This document shows, in pieces, positions 53,846-61,792 of a stretch of DNA of 64,000 nt. Made by a program: the position numbers and the translations under genes. The notes beneath the pieces were generated by a model, which saw only the letters and a program-made list of their open reading frames with translations, did not search any database and was not told the DNA's origin. The DNA is from Roseomonas sp. (GTDB taxonomy: Bacteria; Pseudomonadota; Alphaproteobacteria; Acetobacterales; Acetobacteraceae), in contig JADCGF010000011.1 in NCBI GenBank assembly GCA_020249145.1, forward strand, positions 244,681-308,680, read 5' to 3'. Every line of letters begins with the position of its first letter. Positions within the stretch are counted from its first letter, which is position 1.

Positions 53846-54048
53846 GTTGACAAGTTGCAGCCGATCCGCGCCCCTGACCTGACCGGCGTCCAGCCGGCGA
53901 AGTTTCCTTCCATGCTCCGCGCATAATGTGCCGCGACAGGAAGCAGCGGATCACGCAATGCAAGGACACGATGCACGAGGCGCTTCTGAGGAGCCCGCGA
54001 AAGCAGGTTGTTCCTTTGAACCTCGATCCGATCTAAAAGCCCCGCCAT
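53842..54048 (-). CDS. possible small protein of unknown function
   Basis: 68-codon frame from ATG 54048, reading MAGLLDRIEVQRNNLLSRAP at the N terminus and containing HYARSMEGNFAGW. The composition looks protein-like rather than a shadow, since nothing is coded on the other strand across most of it. The start shares the palindrome CATG with the divergent mtnA ATG, and its stop overlaps the RTX stop. No ribosome site or homology is recognised; it could also be a decayed fragment. Confidence 0.25.
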   Translation of the reverse strand: MAGLLDRIEVQRNNLLSRAPQKRLVHRVLALRDPLLPVAAHYARSMEGNFAGWTPVRSGARIGCNLST

Positions 54049-55141
54049 GAAAATCAACGGTATCCCCTATCGCAGCATCCGCCTTGATGAGGCCGATGGC
54101 TGGTCCATCCGTATCCTCGATCAGACCAAGCTGCCCTGGCAGGTGGAATGGCTGCGGCTGATTGATGAAGACCAGGTCGCGCATGCCATACGTTCCATGC
54201 AGGTGCGTGGCGCACCGCTGATTGGTGCGGTGGCGGCCTATGGCCTGGCGCTGGCCATGCGGCGTGATCCCGCGGCACTTGAACCCGTGGCCGCGATGCT
54301 AGGCGAAACACGCCCCACCGCGATCAATCTGCGCTGGGCGCTTGAGAAAATGCTGGGCGTACTGCGCCCTCTGCCGGCCGCCGCGCGCGAAGCTGCCGCC
54401 TATGCCGAAGCGGCGGCGATTTGCGATGATGATGCCGCAACCTGCGAAGCCATTGGCCGACACGGCCTGCCGCTGTTGCAGGACATTGCCGCGCGCAAGC
54501 CAGGCAAGCGCGTGAATATCCTGACGCATTGCAATGCCGGCTGGATCGCGACGGTGGATTGGGGCACGGCACTCGCGCCGATTTATATGGCGCATGATGC
54601 CGGGATCCCTGTGCATGTATGGGTGGATGAAACCCGACCGCGCAATCAAGGCGCGGCGCTGACGGCCTGGGAATTGGGTGCGCATGGCGTGCCGCATACC
54701 GTGATTGCCGATAATGCCGGCGGGCATCTGATGCAGCATGGTGAAGTGGATATCGTGATTGTCGGCACGGATCGCGTCACGCGCTGCGGTGATGTCGCGA
54801 ATAAGATCGGCACCTATCTGAAGGCACTCGCCGCGCAGGATAATGGCGTCCCGTTTTGGGTGGCGCTGCCACATTCCACTTTGGATATGCGCGTAGCCGA
54901 TGGCGTGCGTGACATCCCGATTGAAGAACGCGCGCCTGAGGAAGTCACCGATATCACCGGCCAGGATAGCGCCGGCCGCATTACGCGCATTCGCGTCGCC
55001 GCCAACGGCAGCACCGCCGCCAATCCGGCCTTTGATGTCACGCCGGCGCGGCTGGTGACGGGGCTGATTACCGAACGCGGAAGGGTCGCCGCGACAGAAG
55101 CGGCACTCGCCGCGCTCTATCCGGAAAAAGTCGCAAGTTAG
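54047..55141 (+). CDS. mtnA: S-methyl-5-thioribose-1-phosphate isomerase
   Basis: 364-residue enzyme converting methylthioribose-1-phosphate to methylthioribulose-1-phosphate, the step after MtnP. Family blocks: DQTKLPWQVEWLRLID, MQVRGAPLIGAVAAYGLALA, ILTHCNAGWIATVDWGTAL (catalytic Cys), DETRPRNQGAALTAWELGAH, and IVGTDRVTRCGDVANKIGTY (catalytic Asp). Normal length. The SRAP gene starts 5 bases after its stop. Other mtn genes are not adjacent. Confidence 0.97.
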   Translation: MKINGIPYRSIRLDEADGWSIRILDQTKLPWQVEWLRLIDEDQVAHAIRSMQVRGAPLIGAVAAYGLALAMRRDPAALEPVAAMLGETRPTAINLRWALEKMLGVLRPLPAAAREAAAYAEAAAICDDDAATCEAIGRHGLPLLQDIAARKPGKRVNILTHCNAGWIATVDWGTALAPIYMAHDAGIPVHVWVDETRPRNQGAALTAWELGAHGVPHTVIADNAGGHLMQHGEVDIVIVGTDRVTRCGDVANKIGTYLKALAAQDNGVPFWVALPHSTLDMRVADGVRDIPIEERAPEEVTDITGQDSAGRITRIRVAANGSTAANPAFDVTPARLVTGLITERGRVAATEAALAALYPEKVAS

Positions 55142-55146
55142 CCGCC

Positions 55147-55875
55147 ATGTGCGGGCGCTATTTCCAGCATCGCTCGAGCGGGGAAATCGCGCGCTATGCC
55201 CGCGCGGTGAATGCGCCGCCCAATCTGGTGCCTTCCTTCAACCGCGCTCCAACGCAGGACGGGCTGGTGCTGCGCCGCCACCCAGAGTCCGGCGCGCGGC
55301 ATGTGGATGCGCTGCGCTGGGGCCTGATCCCGCGCTGGGCGGATGATCCTTCCATTGGCAGCCGCATGATGAATGCGCGGTCCGAATCCATCGCGGAAAA
55401 ACCATCTTTTCGCGATGCCTTCGTGAAGCGCCGCGCCGTTGCCTTTGCCGATGGCTTCTATGAATGGCAGCGCCTGGGCGAAGGGCCAAAGGCGCCCAAG
55501 CAAGCCTTCGCGGTCGCTATGGCCGATGGTGCGCCTATGCCACTCGCGGCACTGTGGGAGGGCTGGCGCGGGAAGGATGGAGAGATCATCCGCAGCTACA
55601 CCATCATCACCACCAATGCCGCACCGGAATTGTCGCCTTTGCATGACCGCATGCCCGTGATCCTGCCGCCCGAGGACTGGGATGAATGGTTGGCGGAAAC
55701 ACCCGCCGAACCCGCGCGACTTCAGGCGCTGCTACGCCCCTTCCCACGTGCTGGGCTTGCGGTGTGGTCCGTCTCCGCACGCGTAAATAAAGTCGCTGAG
55801 GATGACGCGGCGCTGTTGGAACGTGATCCGCTGGCCCAGCCGCCGCTCGGGTTGGATGATCCGCCGCCTTTGTAG
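55147..55875 (+). CDS. SOS response-associated peptidase family protein (SRAP/HMCES/YedK)
   Basis: 242-residue DNA-protein crosslinking protein that shields abasic sites in single-stranded DNA. Cys2 (MCGRYFQ) is the nucleophile after Met removal. Other conserved blocks: FNRAPTQ, ALRWGLIPRWADDP, MNARSESIAEKPSFRDAF, ADGFYEWQ, ITTNAAPELSPLHDRMPVIL with the catalytic His. Its last 48 codons are duplicated in diverged form at 56753-56896, beyond the HNH gene. Confidence 0.96.
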   Translation: MCGRYFQHRSSGEIARYARAVNAPPNLVPSFNRAPTQDGLVLRRHPESGARHVDALRWGLIPRWADDPSIGSRMMNARSESIAEKPSFRDAFVKRRAVAFADGFYEWQRLGEGPKAPKQAFAVAMADGAPMPLAALWEGWRGKDGEIIRSYTIITTNAAPELSPLHDRMPVILPPEDWDEWLAETPAEPARLQALLRPFPRAGLAVWSVSARVNKVAEDDAALLERDPLAQPPLGLDDPPPL

Positions 55876-55974
55876 GCACATGGCGCGCGGCTTTCTTTCA
55901 GGGTTGAGCTCATGCGGGAGAATAGCACGTCTTTACGGTACATTCATGGTCCAGGCCCAGAATTTCACCCATGA

Positions 55975-56634
55975 TTACAAATTACCTTTACTAAGATTGC
56001 AAGGCTGACAGAGAGTCTGCAAATTTTCTTCTGTCGTGTCTCCGCCCCGACTCCAAGGTACGATATGATCCACATGTAACGGAAGGCCTGGCTGCAAGGA
56101 CGGGCTTGCACCACAAGCTCTACATACAAAATTGTCCCGTTGCCGCACTCGCCATTTTAGCCGTTCTGATGGTTCGCCTGGCGTCTTCCGACGCGAGGCA
56201 TTTTCTTTGCGATCTGGTACTGAGACCTCGGCCGCATTCGCGAAATCGACAAATGCAGCCAAGGCATCCGTCCACGAGCCAAATCTGCGGTTGTATGCAG
56301 ACTGAGAAAACTTTGAAGGAGAGCTAGCCAACTCCACCCTGCGTGGTTGCCTGCCATAATGAGTCCACAGCAGCATCAGGTTTTCAAATAAGCGATCATC
56401 AGAGATGTCGACTTCATTTGCGACCTTTAATCCTGCCGCAAGCACCGCCTCATTCCATGAACCGAATTTCCTGATTGCAGTACTCGGATCAAAAGCCCCA
56501 AAATTCTTGTAAAGTTTTTGAGAAATCACGTCCGTCCCAGCCTTTTTTGCCACGAGTCTAAGGTCGGAGAGTATCTCCTCCGGCGCCACAAGGACCCCTC
56601 TTACCCGCTCCAGCCTGAATTTTTGGTCGTTCAT
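55975..56634 (-). CDS. HNH endonuclease with homing-endonuclease-associated repeats
   Basis: 219-residue protein in AT-richer DNA. Two related repeats of about 55 residues lie at roughly 17-70 and 75-130 (IRKFGSWNEAVLAAGLKVAN; YNRRFGSWTDALAAFVDFAN). They match the homing-endonuclease-associated helical repeat thought to bind DNA. The C-terminal HNH domain has CRACG, LPLHVDHIVPWSRGGDTTEE and LCQPCNLSKGN, giving the beta-beta-alpha metal finger with Cys pairs. ATG 56634 is preferred over a TTG at 56703. It is antisense to the flanking SRAP sequences. Confidence 0.88.
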   Translation of the reverse strand: MNDQKFRLERVRGVLVAPEEILSDLRLVAKKAGTDVISQKLYKNFGAFDPSTAIRKFGSWNEAVLAAGLKVANEVDISDDRLFENLMLLWTHYGRQPRRVELASSPSKFSQSAYNRRFGSWTDALAAFVDFANAAEVSVPDRKENASRRKTPGEPSERLKWRVRQRDNFVCRACGASPSLQPGLPLHVDHIVPWSRGGDTTEENLQTLCQPCNLSKGNL

Positions 56635-56752
56635 CACGAATTCCCGCCGCGAATACCTTACTGATGCTCCGAAAGGTTTGATTTGGCTTTTTTGGATCGG
56701 CAATCTGACACACGCTAACTAGCACGCCTCACTCGCATGATGGAAGGCACCG

Positions 56753-56896
56753 CTACGCCCATTCCCACGCACGGGGCTTTGCGTGTGGCCGGTATCGTCG
56801 CGCGTCAATCGCGTCGCGGAAGATGATGCGGCGCTATTGGAACGGGATCCGCTGACCAAGCCACCGCCCAGGCTGGATGATCCGCCGCCTTGGTGA
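56753..56896 (+). pseudogene. diverged remnant of an SRAP gene 3' end
   Basis: This stretch aligns without gaps to 55732-55875, the last 48 codons of the intact SRAP gene. By hand, 37 of 47 residues are identical (for example VAEDDAALLERDPL in both), with many synonymous changes, and it ends in TGA in the same place. Weak similarity extends a few codons further upstream. No start codon or N-terminal part exists. It is a relic or a recombination footprint next to the HNH gene. Confidence 0.88.
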
Positions 56897-56956
56897 GGGT
56901 CTGGCGCACCTCTCCCTTGCGTGATTAGCTTCACCCAACAGAATTGGGGGAAGAAA

Positions 56957-57940
56957 ATGCGCCAGAAATTGCTTGCTGCCTTGCTGGCTTTTGGCTGCCT
57001 ATGCGGCTTTACCGTTAAGGCCAAAGCACAAAGCGCCGAGACCAATTGGCCAACGCGGCCCATCACCATGGTGGTCGCCTATCCGCCTGGCGCCATTACC
57101 GACACAGTCGGGCGCCGCGTGGCGGAACGGCTTTCCCAGGCGCTCAATGTACAAGTGGTGGTGGAAAATCGTGCCGGCGCCGGCGGCAATGTCGCGGCGG
57201 CCTTTGTCTCTCGTGCGCAACCGGATGGCTATACGCTGCTATTCACCTCCTACGGCAATTTGATCATCGCCGCCGCCGCTGATCTGAATGTCGGCTTTCA
57301 CCCGTGGCGAGACCTGGCGCCGGTTGGTATGATCGGCCCCATGACGGTGGTGCTGCTGGTGCGCCCTGGGCTGCAAGCCAATACCTTGCAGGATTTCGTC
57401 CGCCACATCGCCGACAATCCGGGCCGCGTGAATTTCGCGAGCGTTGGTGTCGGCAGTTCCTATCACCTGCTGATCGAACAGATGATGGTCTATGGCAAGC
57501 TGAACATGACCCATGTGCCCTATCGCGGCGGTGCCGCGGCGATGACGGATTTCCTCGCGGGCCGCGTGGATGCCACCCTCGCCACGCTGCTATTCGCGCG
57601 GCCTTACATGCAGGATAATCGCGGCATCGGGGTTGCGGTTGGCAATGCCGAACGCTCCCCCGTACTGCCCAACGTGCCCGCGGTGCAGGAGGTGATTCCG
57701 GGCGCCAAACTGACCGATGGCCTGGCCGTGCTGGCGCCTGCCGCGACACCAGCGCCGATCATCGCACGGGCCAATCGCGCGCTTCAGGACGTGATTAACC
57801 AGCCCGCCATGCGCGAATGGCTGACGAATGAGGGCGTGCCACCGCGTCCCGGCCCGCCGGAAGCCTTCATGGCGGAAATGACGCCAGCCACCGAGGAACT
57901 GCGCAAGCTATTGCGCGATGCGTCCATCAAGGTGGAGTGA
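56957..57940 (+). CDS. tripartite tricarboxylate transporter substrate-binding protein (Bug family)
   Basis: 327-residue periplasmic binding protein. Signal peptide MRQKLLAALLAFGCLCGFTV with cleavage near AKAQ. Family segments: WPTRPITMVVAYPPGAITDT, VVVENRAGAGGNVAAAFVSR, PDGYTLLFTSYGNL, and HVPYRGGAAAMTDFLAGRVD. No TctA/TctB membrane genes are adjacent, which is common for Bug genes. ATG 56957 follows GGGGGAAG; the frame start at 56921 would precede the signal sequence with charged residues. Confidence 0.95.
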   Translation: MRQKLLAALLAFGCLCGFTVKAKAQSAETNWPTRPITMVVAYPPGAITDTVGRRVAERLSQALNVQVVVENRAGAGGNVAAAFVSRAQPDGYTLLFTSYGNLIIAAAADLNVGFHPWRDLAPVGMIGPMTVVLLVRPGLQANTLQDFVRHIADNPGRVNFASVGVGSSYHLLIEQMMVYGKLNMTHVPYRGGAAAMTDFLAGRVDATLATLLFARPYMQDNRGIGVAVGNAERSPVLPNVPAVQEVIPGAKLTDGLAVLAPAATPAPIIARANRALQDVINQPAMREWLTNEGVPPRPGPPEAFMAEMTPATEELRKLLRDASIKVE

Positions 57941-57990
57941 CCGTCTCATGATGCTTCCCGCGTTCGGGGCTTCCGCGCTATGAACGCCCC

Positions 57991-59262
57991 ATGTCGGATC
58001 ATGATCGGGATGCTGCCCTTCGCCTGACGCTCAAGCGCCATCGTGCCTTCGCGACTGGTTTGCTGGTGGCGATGGCGGGGCTGATTCTGTTCAGCTATCG
58101 CCTGCCGCCGGGCTATTGGACTGATCTGTTGCAGGCCTCCGCCAAGGCGGGGCTGGTGGGTGGCTTGGCCGATTGGTTCGCCGTCACAGCGCTGTTTCGA
58201 CGTCCGCTGGGCCTGCCCATTCCGCATACCGCCATTATCCCCAATCAGAAGGATAGGTTGGGCCGCGGCCTGGGGCGCTTTGTGGCCGGCCATGTCTTCA
58301 CCGAAGGCGAAGTGCGCCGCGTGCTGGCGAAGCTGGATCTGGCACGCATTCTGGAAGGTTTTCTGCGCGACCCCGTAGCATCGCGCCGCGCCGCCATGGC
58401 GCTTTCGGAAAGCCTGCCCCGCATCCTGGCGAGCCTTGAAGATGGCCGCGCCCGGCGCCTGCTGGCGCGGCTGCTGCCAAGGATTGTCTCCGGCCCCGCC
58501 GGCGCGCGGTTGCTCGCACGCATCCTGCGCGCCGCCGTTGCCTCCGGCCAGCATCAGGAAGTCTTCAGCCTGGCGATTGGCCAATTGAAAGTACTGCTGG
58601 CCGCGCGTGAGGAAAACCTGCGCGGCGCCATTGAAGCGCGCGTGCGGGCCGAAGGTGGCGCGCTGGTTGGCTGGTTTGCCGGCGCTGCGATTGCCCGGCG
58701 CATCCTGAATGCGATCAATACCGAATTGGAGAAAATTGGCCCCGATGATTCCGATTTGCGCGCCGCCTTCGCCGAATGGCTGGCGCGTGAGATCGAAAGG
58801 CTGGAAACCGACCCAGAACGCGCCGCCACGATTGGCCGGCTGATGCGTGAAGCACTTGCGCATCCCTCCGTCGCTGCCTGGCTCATGGATGTCTGGGACA
58901 GGCTGAAAATCGCCTTGGCTGCCGATGCCGCGCGGCCTGATGGGCGGAGTGTCGCCCTGCTATCCGGCATTTTTGCGAATGCCGGCACCTTGCTCGCGGA
59001 AGATCAAGGCGCGCGGGAAAGGCTCAATCGCGCGGCCGAGGGCGTGCTGATGACGCTGTTGCCCTCAGCCCAGGTGCAGCTTGCCGATTTCATCGCCGGC
59101 GTAGTGACCAATTGGGATGCGGCGACGGTAACGGACAAGATCGAACTGCGTGTCGGGCGCGATCTGCAATATGTGCGCATCAATGGCACGCTGGTGGGGT
59201 TTCTGGCGGGTGGGGTGCTGTTTGCAGTGTTGACCGCGCTGTTCGGGCGGGTTGCACACTAA
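57991..59262 (+). CDS. DUF445 family membrane protein
   Basis: 423-residue protein with the DUF445 hallmark near the N terminus: a helix at about 21-36, then ASAKAGLVGGLADWFAVTAL and FRRPLGLPIPHTAIIPNQKD. A long helical middle domain follows, and a C-terminal helix FLAGGVLFAVLTALFG that may anchor it again. Function unknown. Its TAA overlaps by 3 bases the TAG of the convergent deaminase gene. Confidence 0.93.
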   Translation: MSDHDRDAALRLTLKRHRAFATGLLVAMAGLILFSYRLPPGYWTDLLQASAKAGLVGGLADWFAVTALFRRPLGLPIPHTAIIPNQKDRLGRGLGRFVAGHVFTEGEVRRVLAKLDLARILEGFLRDPVASRRAAMALSESLPRILASLEDGRARRLLARLLPRIVSGPAGARLLARILRAAVASGQHQEVFSLAIGQLKVLLAAREENLRGAIEARVRAEGGALVGWFAGAAIARRILNAINTELEKIGPDDSDLRAAFAEWLAREIERLETDPERAATIGRLMREALAHPSVAAWLMDVWDRLKIALAADAARPDGRSVALLSGIFANAGTLLAEDQGARERLNRAAEGVLMTLLPSAQVQLADFIAGVVTNWDAATVTDKIELRVGRDLQYVRINGTLVGFLAGGVLFAVLTALFGRVAH

Positions 59263-59723
59263 TAGGGTATTTTATCCGGCTTGGCCTGCCAAAGCTTGAA
59301 GGCGGAAAGCGCTTCTTCCGCCAAAACACGCCGCAGCGGCAGACGGCGCGCTTCAGGCGGCGCGGCCACCTCGGCATAGATATCCGCATCATCAAAGCCA
59401 ATCGCTGCTGCATCTGTCCGGTCATTGCCATAAACCACCAGGCCAATGCGGGACCACCAAATGGCGCCGAGGCACATCGGGCATGGCTCGCAGGAGGAGA
59501 CAATCACCGCGCCCGCCAGATCATGCGTGCCAAGCCTGGCGCAGGCGGCGCGAATGGCCACAATTTCGGCATGGGCGGTGGGGTCGGCATTGGGCACCAC
59601 GCGGTTCATCCCCTCACCAATAATCTGCCCATCCTTCACCACCACAGCGCCGAAGGGGCCGCCGCCGGCCTCAACCCCCTGGCAGGAAAGGGCAATGGCG
59701 CGGCGCATATAGTTTTCATACAT
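59259..59723 (-). CDS. nucleoside/guanine deaminase (cytidine deaminase-like fold)
   Basis: 154-residue Zn deaminase. Zinc site: THAEIVAIRAA (His and catalytic Glu) and SSCEPCPMCLGAIWWSR (PCxxC). NDRTDAAAIGFDDADIYAEV and the C-terminal KPDKIPY point to guanine deaminase-like (GuaD/YfhC-type) members rather than TadA. Cytosolic purine salvage or catabolism is likely; exact base is not certain. Divergent from the luciferase-like gene by 41 bases. Confidence 0.9.
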   Translation of the reverse strand: MYENYMRRAIALSCQGVEAGGGPFGAVVVKDGQIIGEGMNRVVPNADPTAHAEIVAIRAACARLGTHDLAGAVIVSSCEPCPMCLGAIWWSRIGLVVYGNDRTDAAAIGFDDADIYAEVAAPPEARRLPLRRVLAEEALSAFKLWQAKPDKIPY

Positions 59724-59764
59724 GGGCTTTTGCCCTTGGCGCGGTTTGCGCTAGCTTAGTCTTC

Positions 59765-60820
59765 ATGTCCGGCTTCATCCTTTCGGTCCTTGATCAATCC
59801 TCGGTCGCCTCTGGCCGCAGCCCGGCGGCGGCCGTGCAGGAAACCCTGGCCCTCGCCCGTCATGTGGAGGCGTTGGGCTTCAACCGCTACTGGTGCGCGG
59901 AACATCATAATAGCGCATCCCACGCCGGCAGCGCGCCGGAAGTGCTGCTGGCCGCCATTGGCGCCACCACCAGCCGCATCCGCATCGGTTCCGCCGGCAT
60001 CATGCTACCGCATTACAGCGCGCTGAAAGTGGCCGAGCAATTCCGCATGCTGGAAGCCATTGCCCCTGGCCGGGTTGATTTGGGTGTTGGCCGTGCGCCG
60101 GGGTCTGATGGGCGTACGGCCTTCGCGCTCAACCCCGATGCGGCGCGGGCGGCGGAACGCTTCCCCAATCAGATCATGGAAATTCTTGGCTGGCATGGCG
60201 ATGGCCTGCCGGAAGGTCACCCCTTCGCCAGCATCATCGCCCAACCTGTGACCACCACGCGCCCGCAAATGTGGGTGCTGGGCAGTTCGGATTACGGCGC
60301 GCAGGTCGCGGGCTATTTCGGCCTGCCCTATTGCTTCGCGCATTTCTTTTCCGATGGCGGCGGCAGCGAACAGGTGATTGATGTCTATCGCCAAAGCTTC
60401 CAGCCCAAGCCCGATATGCCTGCGCGCCTCGCCGCGCCTTATCCCGCGCTTGGCGTGTTCTGCTTGGTGGCGGATACGGAAGCCGAGGCACGGCGCCTGT
60501 TCCGTTCCCGCGAATTATGGCGCCTCAAGCGCGACCGCGGCATGTTCCTGCCCCTGCCGAGTGTCGAGGAAGCCGAGGCCTACCCCTATTCCGATCTGGA
60601 ATTGGCGCGGCTCGCGCAAATCCGCAGCCAGGCCATGGTGGGCACGCCGGAACAGGTGCGCGCGAAGCTTGAAGCGCTTTCAGCAGCGCATGGCGGCATT
60701 GCGGAATTCGCCGTAATCACCCATTGCCATGATGCGGCAGCGCGCCAGCGTTCCTATACGCTGCTGGCGGAAGTGTTCGGCATGAAGGGCGAGATCACCC
60801 CAGCCTTGGCGGCGGAATAG
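59765..60820 (+). CDS. LLM class flavin-dependent oxidoreductase (MsnO8-like)
   Basis: 351-residue luciferase-like TIM barrel. Blocks: LSVLDQSSVASGRSPAAAVQ, YWCAEHHNSASHAGSAPEV (EHH substrate/flavin site), GSAGIMLPHYSALKVAEQFR and RVDLGVGRAPGSDGRTAFAL. The Met-lacking start SGFILSVLDQS is that of the MsnO8 subgroup. It would use reduced flavin to oxidise an unidentified substrate. Single gene. Confidence 0.93.
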   Translation: MSGFILSVLDQSSVASGRSPAAAVQETLALARHVEALGFNRYWCAEHHNSASHAGSAPEVLLAAIGATTSRIRIGSAGIMLPHYSALKVAEQFRMLEAIAPGRVDLGVGRAPGSDGRTAFALNPDAARAAERFPNQIMEILGWHGDGLPEGHPFASIIAQPVTTTRPQMWVLGSSDYGAQVAGYFGLPYCFAHFFSDGGGSEQVIDVYRQSFQPKPDMPARLAAPYPALGVFCLVADTEAEARRLFRSRELWRLKRDRGMFLPLPSVEEAEAYPYSDLELARLAQIRSQAMVGTPEQVRAKLEALSAAHGGIAEFAVITHCHDAAARQRSYTLLAEVFGMKGEITPALAAE

Positions 60821-60825
60821 TCGCT

Positions 60826-61140
60826 TTATCTCTCACGCCGATCGAATTGCGAGATGATGATGGTGCTCTCACCCCGCGCGCGTGCCTTGCGCAGCCGCCA
60901 CCAGATGGTGATGGCGCCAATCGCGCCGGCAGCCAGCACAATCGGCAGCAATACCCCAATGGCGACCAGTGCCACGGCCGCCAGCAACAAGCCACCAGCG
61001 GAAAGCGCCACCAGCATCGCCACCCCGCCAAGCCGCGAAAGGAAGCCCTCAAACCCGCGCGGCGCTGGGGGCGGCGGCGGGTCGCGGAATTCGCCTTCGG
61101 GCGTCATGTCAATGATGATGGGCGGGCGTTTGTCGCTCAT
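60826..61140 (-). CDS. small two-helix membrane protein
   Basis: 104-residue protein. A Pro-rich cytosolic N terminus (FRDPPPPPAPRGFEGFL) is followed by two close hydrophobic stretches, roughly residues 44-62 (LVALSAGGLLLAAVALVAI) and 65-84 (LLPIVLAAGAIGAITIWW), then a basic tail ending in FDRRER. Start MSDKRPPIIIDMTPEGEF at 61140 is chosen; an ATG four codons upstream also exists and neither has a strong ribosome site. Family not recognised. Same strand as the host-attachment-type gene. Confidence 0.7.
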   Translation of the reverse strand: MSDKRPPIIIDMTPEGEFRDPPPPPAPRGFEGFLSRLGGVAMLVALSAGGLLLAAVALVAIGVLLPIVLAAGAIGAITIWWRLRKARARGESTIIISQFDRRER

Positions 61141-61188
61141 GCACTGAGACATGGGGCGCAGCCGGCCCCTGGGTCAAGCCAGGAATTG

Positions 61189-61674
61189 TTACAGACGGTG
61201 TCGCAAGGCATCCAGCCGAGCAAAAACATCGGCATGGGGCAGGCTGGTCAGGTCGTGATGATCTTCCTGCAGCACAGCCTGGCGCGCGGGGGCTGGCAGA
61301 TGCGCGATGATCGCCTGCGCCACCGGCGCCGGGGCGATAATGGCAAGGCTATCCACTTCCTTGGCGCTCAGCGCCGCGGCCAGATCATGGGCGAGCGCCT
61401 CTAGGAAATCGCGCTTGGCGTGTTCCTTCGGGCTGTCATCCTTGCCGTCGCGCTCCATGGCGCTGCGCTGCGCCGCGCCGGCACCGGCGAAAGCGCGGCC
61501 TGGCTTGTCCTCTCCCAATGCCGTATTGCGCATACGCGCTTCGGGCGCGTCCCAGGCGCGAAGCTGGTCATAGCCTGAATCCTGCTTGCGCTTGGCATAG
61601 GTGCCGGCGCGGCTGCCATTGGCTAGGAGGAACCAATGGCGTGGCGTTACCGCTCTATCTGACTGATCTGGCAT
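61189..61674 (-). CDS. host attachment family protein (baeRF-like)
   Basis: 161-residue protein with HWFLLANGSRAGTYAKRKQD at the N terminus, a hydrophilic loop rich in Gly and charged residues (GEDKPGRAFAGAGAAQRSAM), then HAKRDFLEALAHDLAAALSA and DSLAIIAPAPVAQAI. This is the pattern of the host_attach/baeRF family, related to archaeal release factor eRF1 domains and named from an Agrobacterium attachment locus. Real function unclear; probably cytosolic and linked to ribosomes or stress. Confidence 0.82.
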   Translation of the reverse strand: MPDQSDRAVTPRHWFLLANGSRAGTYAKRKQDSGYDQLRAWDAPEARMRNTALGEDKPGRAFAGAGAAQRSAMERDGKDDSPKEHAKRDFLEALAHDLAAALSAKEVDSLAIIAPAPVAQAIIAHLPAPARQAVLQEDHHDLTSLPHADVFARLDALRHRL

Positions 61675-61792
61675 AGGGGCCTCCGTGAGTTCGACGAAGG
61701 CCCATTACCAAACACGGCCCGATGGAGCTTTGCGCCGGATCAAGAAGCTGCCTTGCGGCAAGCCAAGCACCATGATCCCAGAGGGTGTGTAC

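Noticed and set aside
55975..56896. HNH gene as part of a group I or group II intron inside SRAP
   Set aside because: The upstream SRAP gene is complete with its own stop, the HNH gene is on the opposite strand, and no intron core or domain V-like hairpin is visible.
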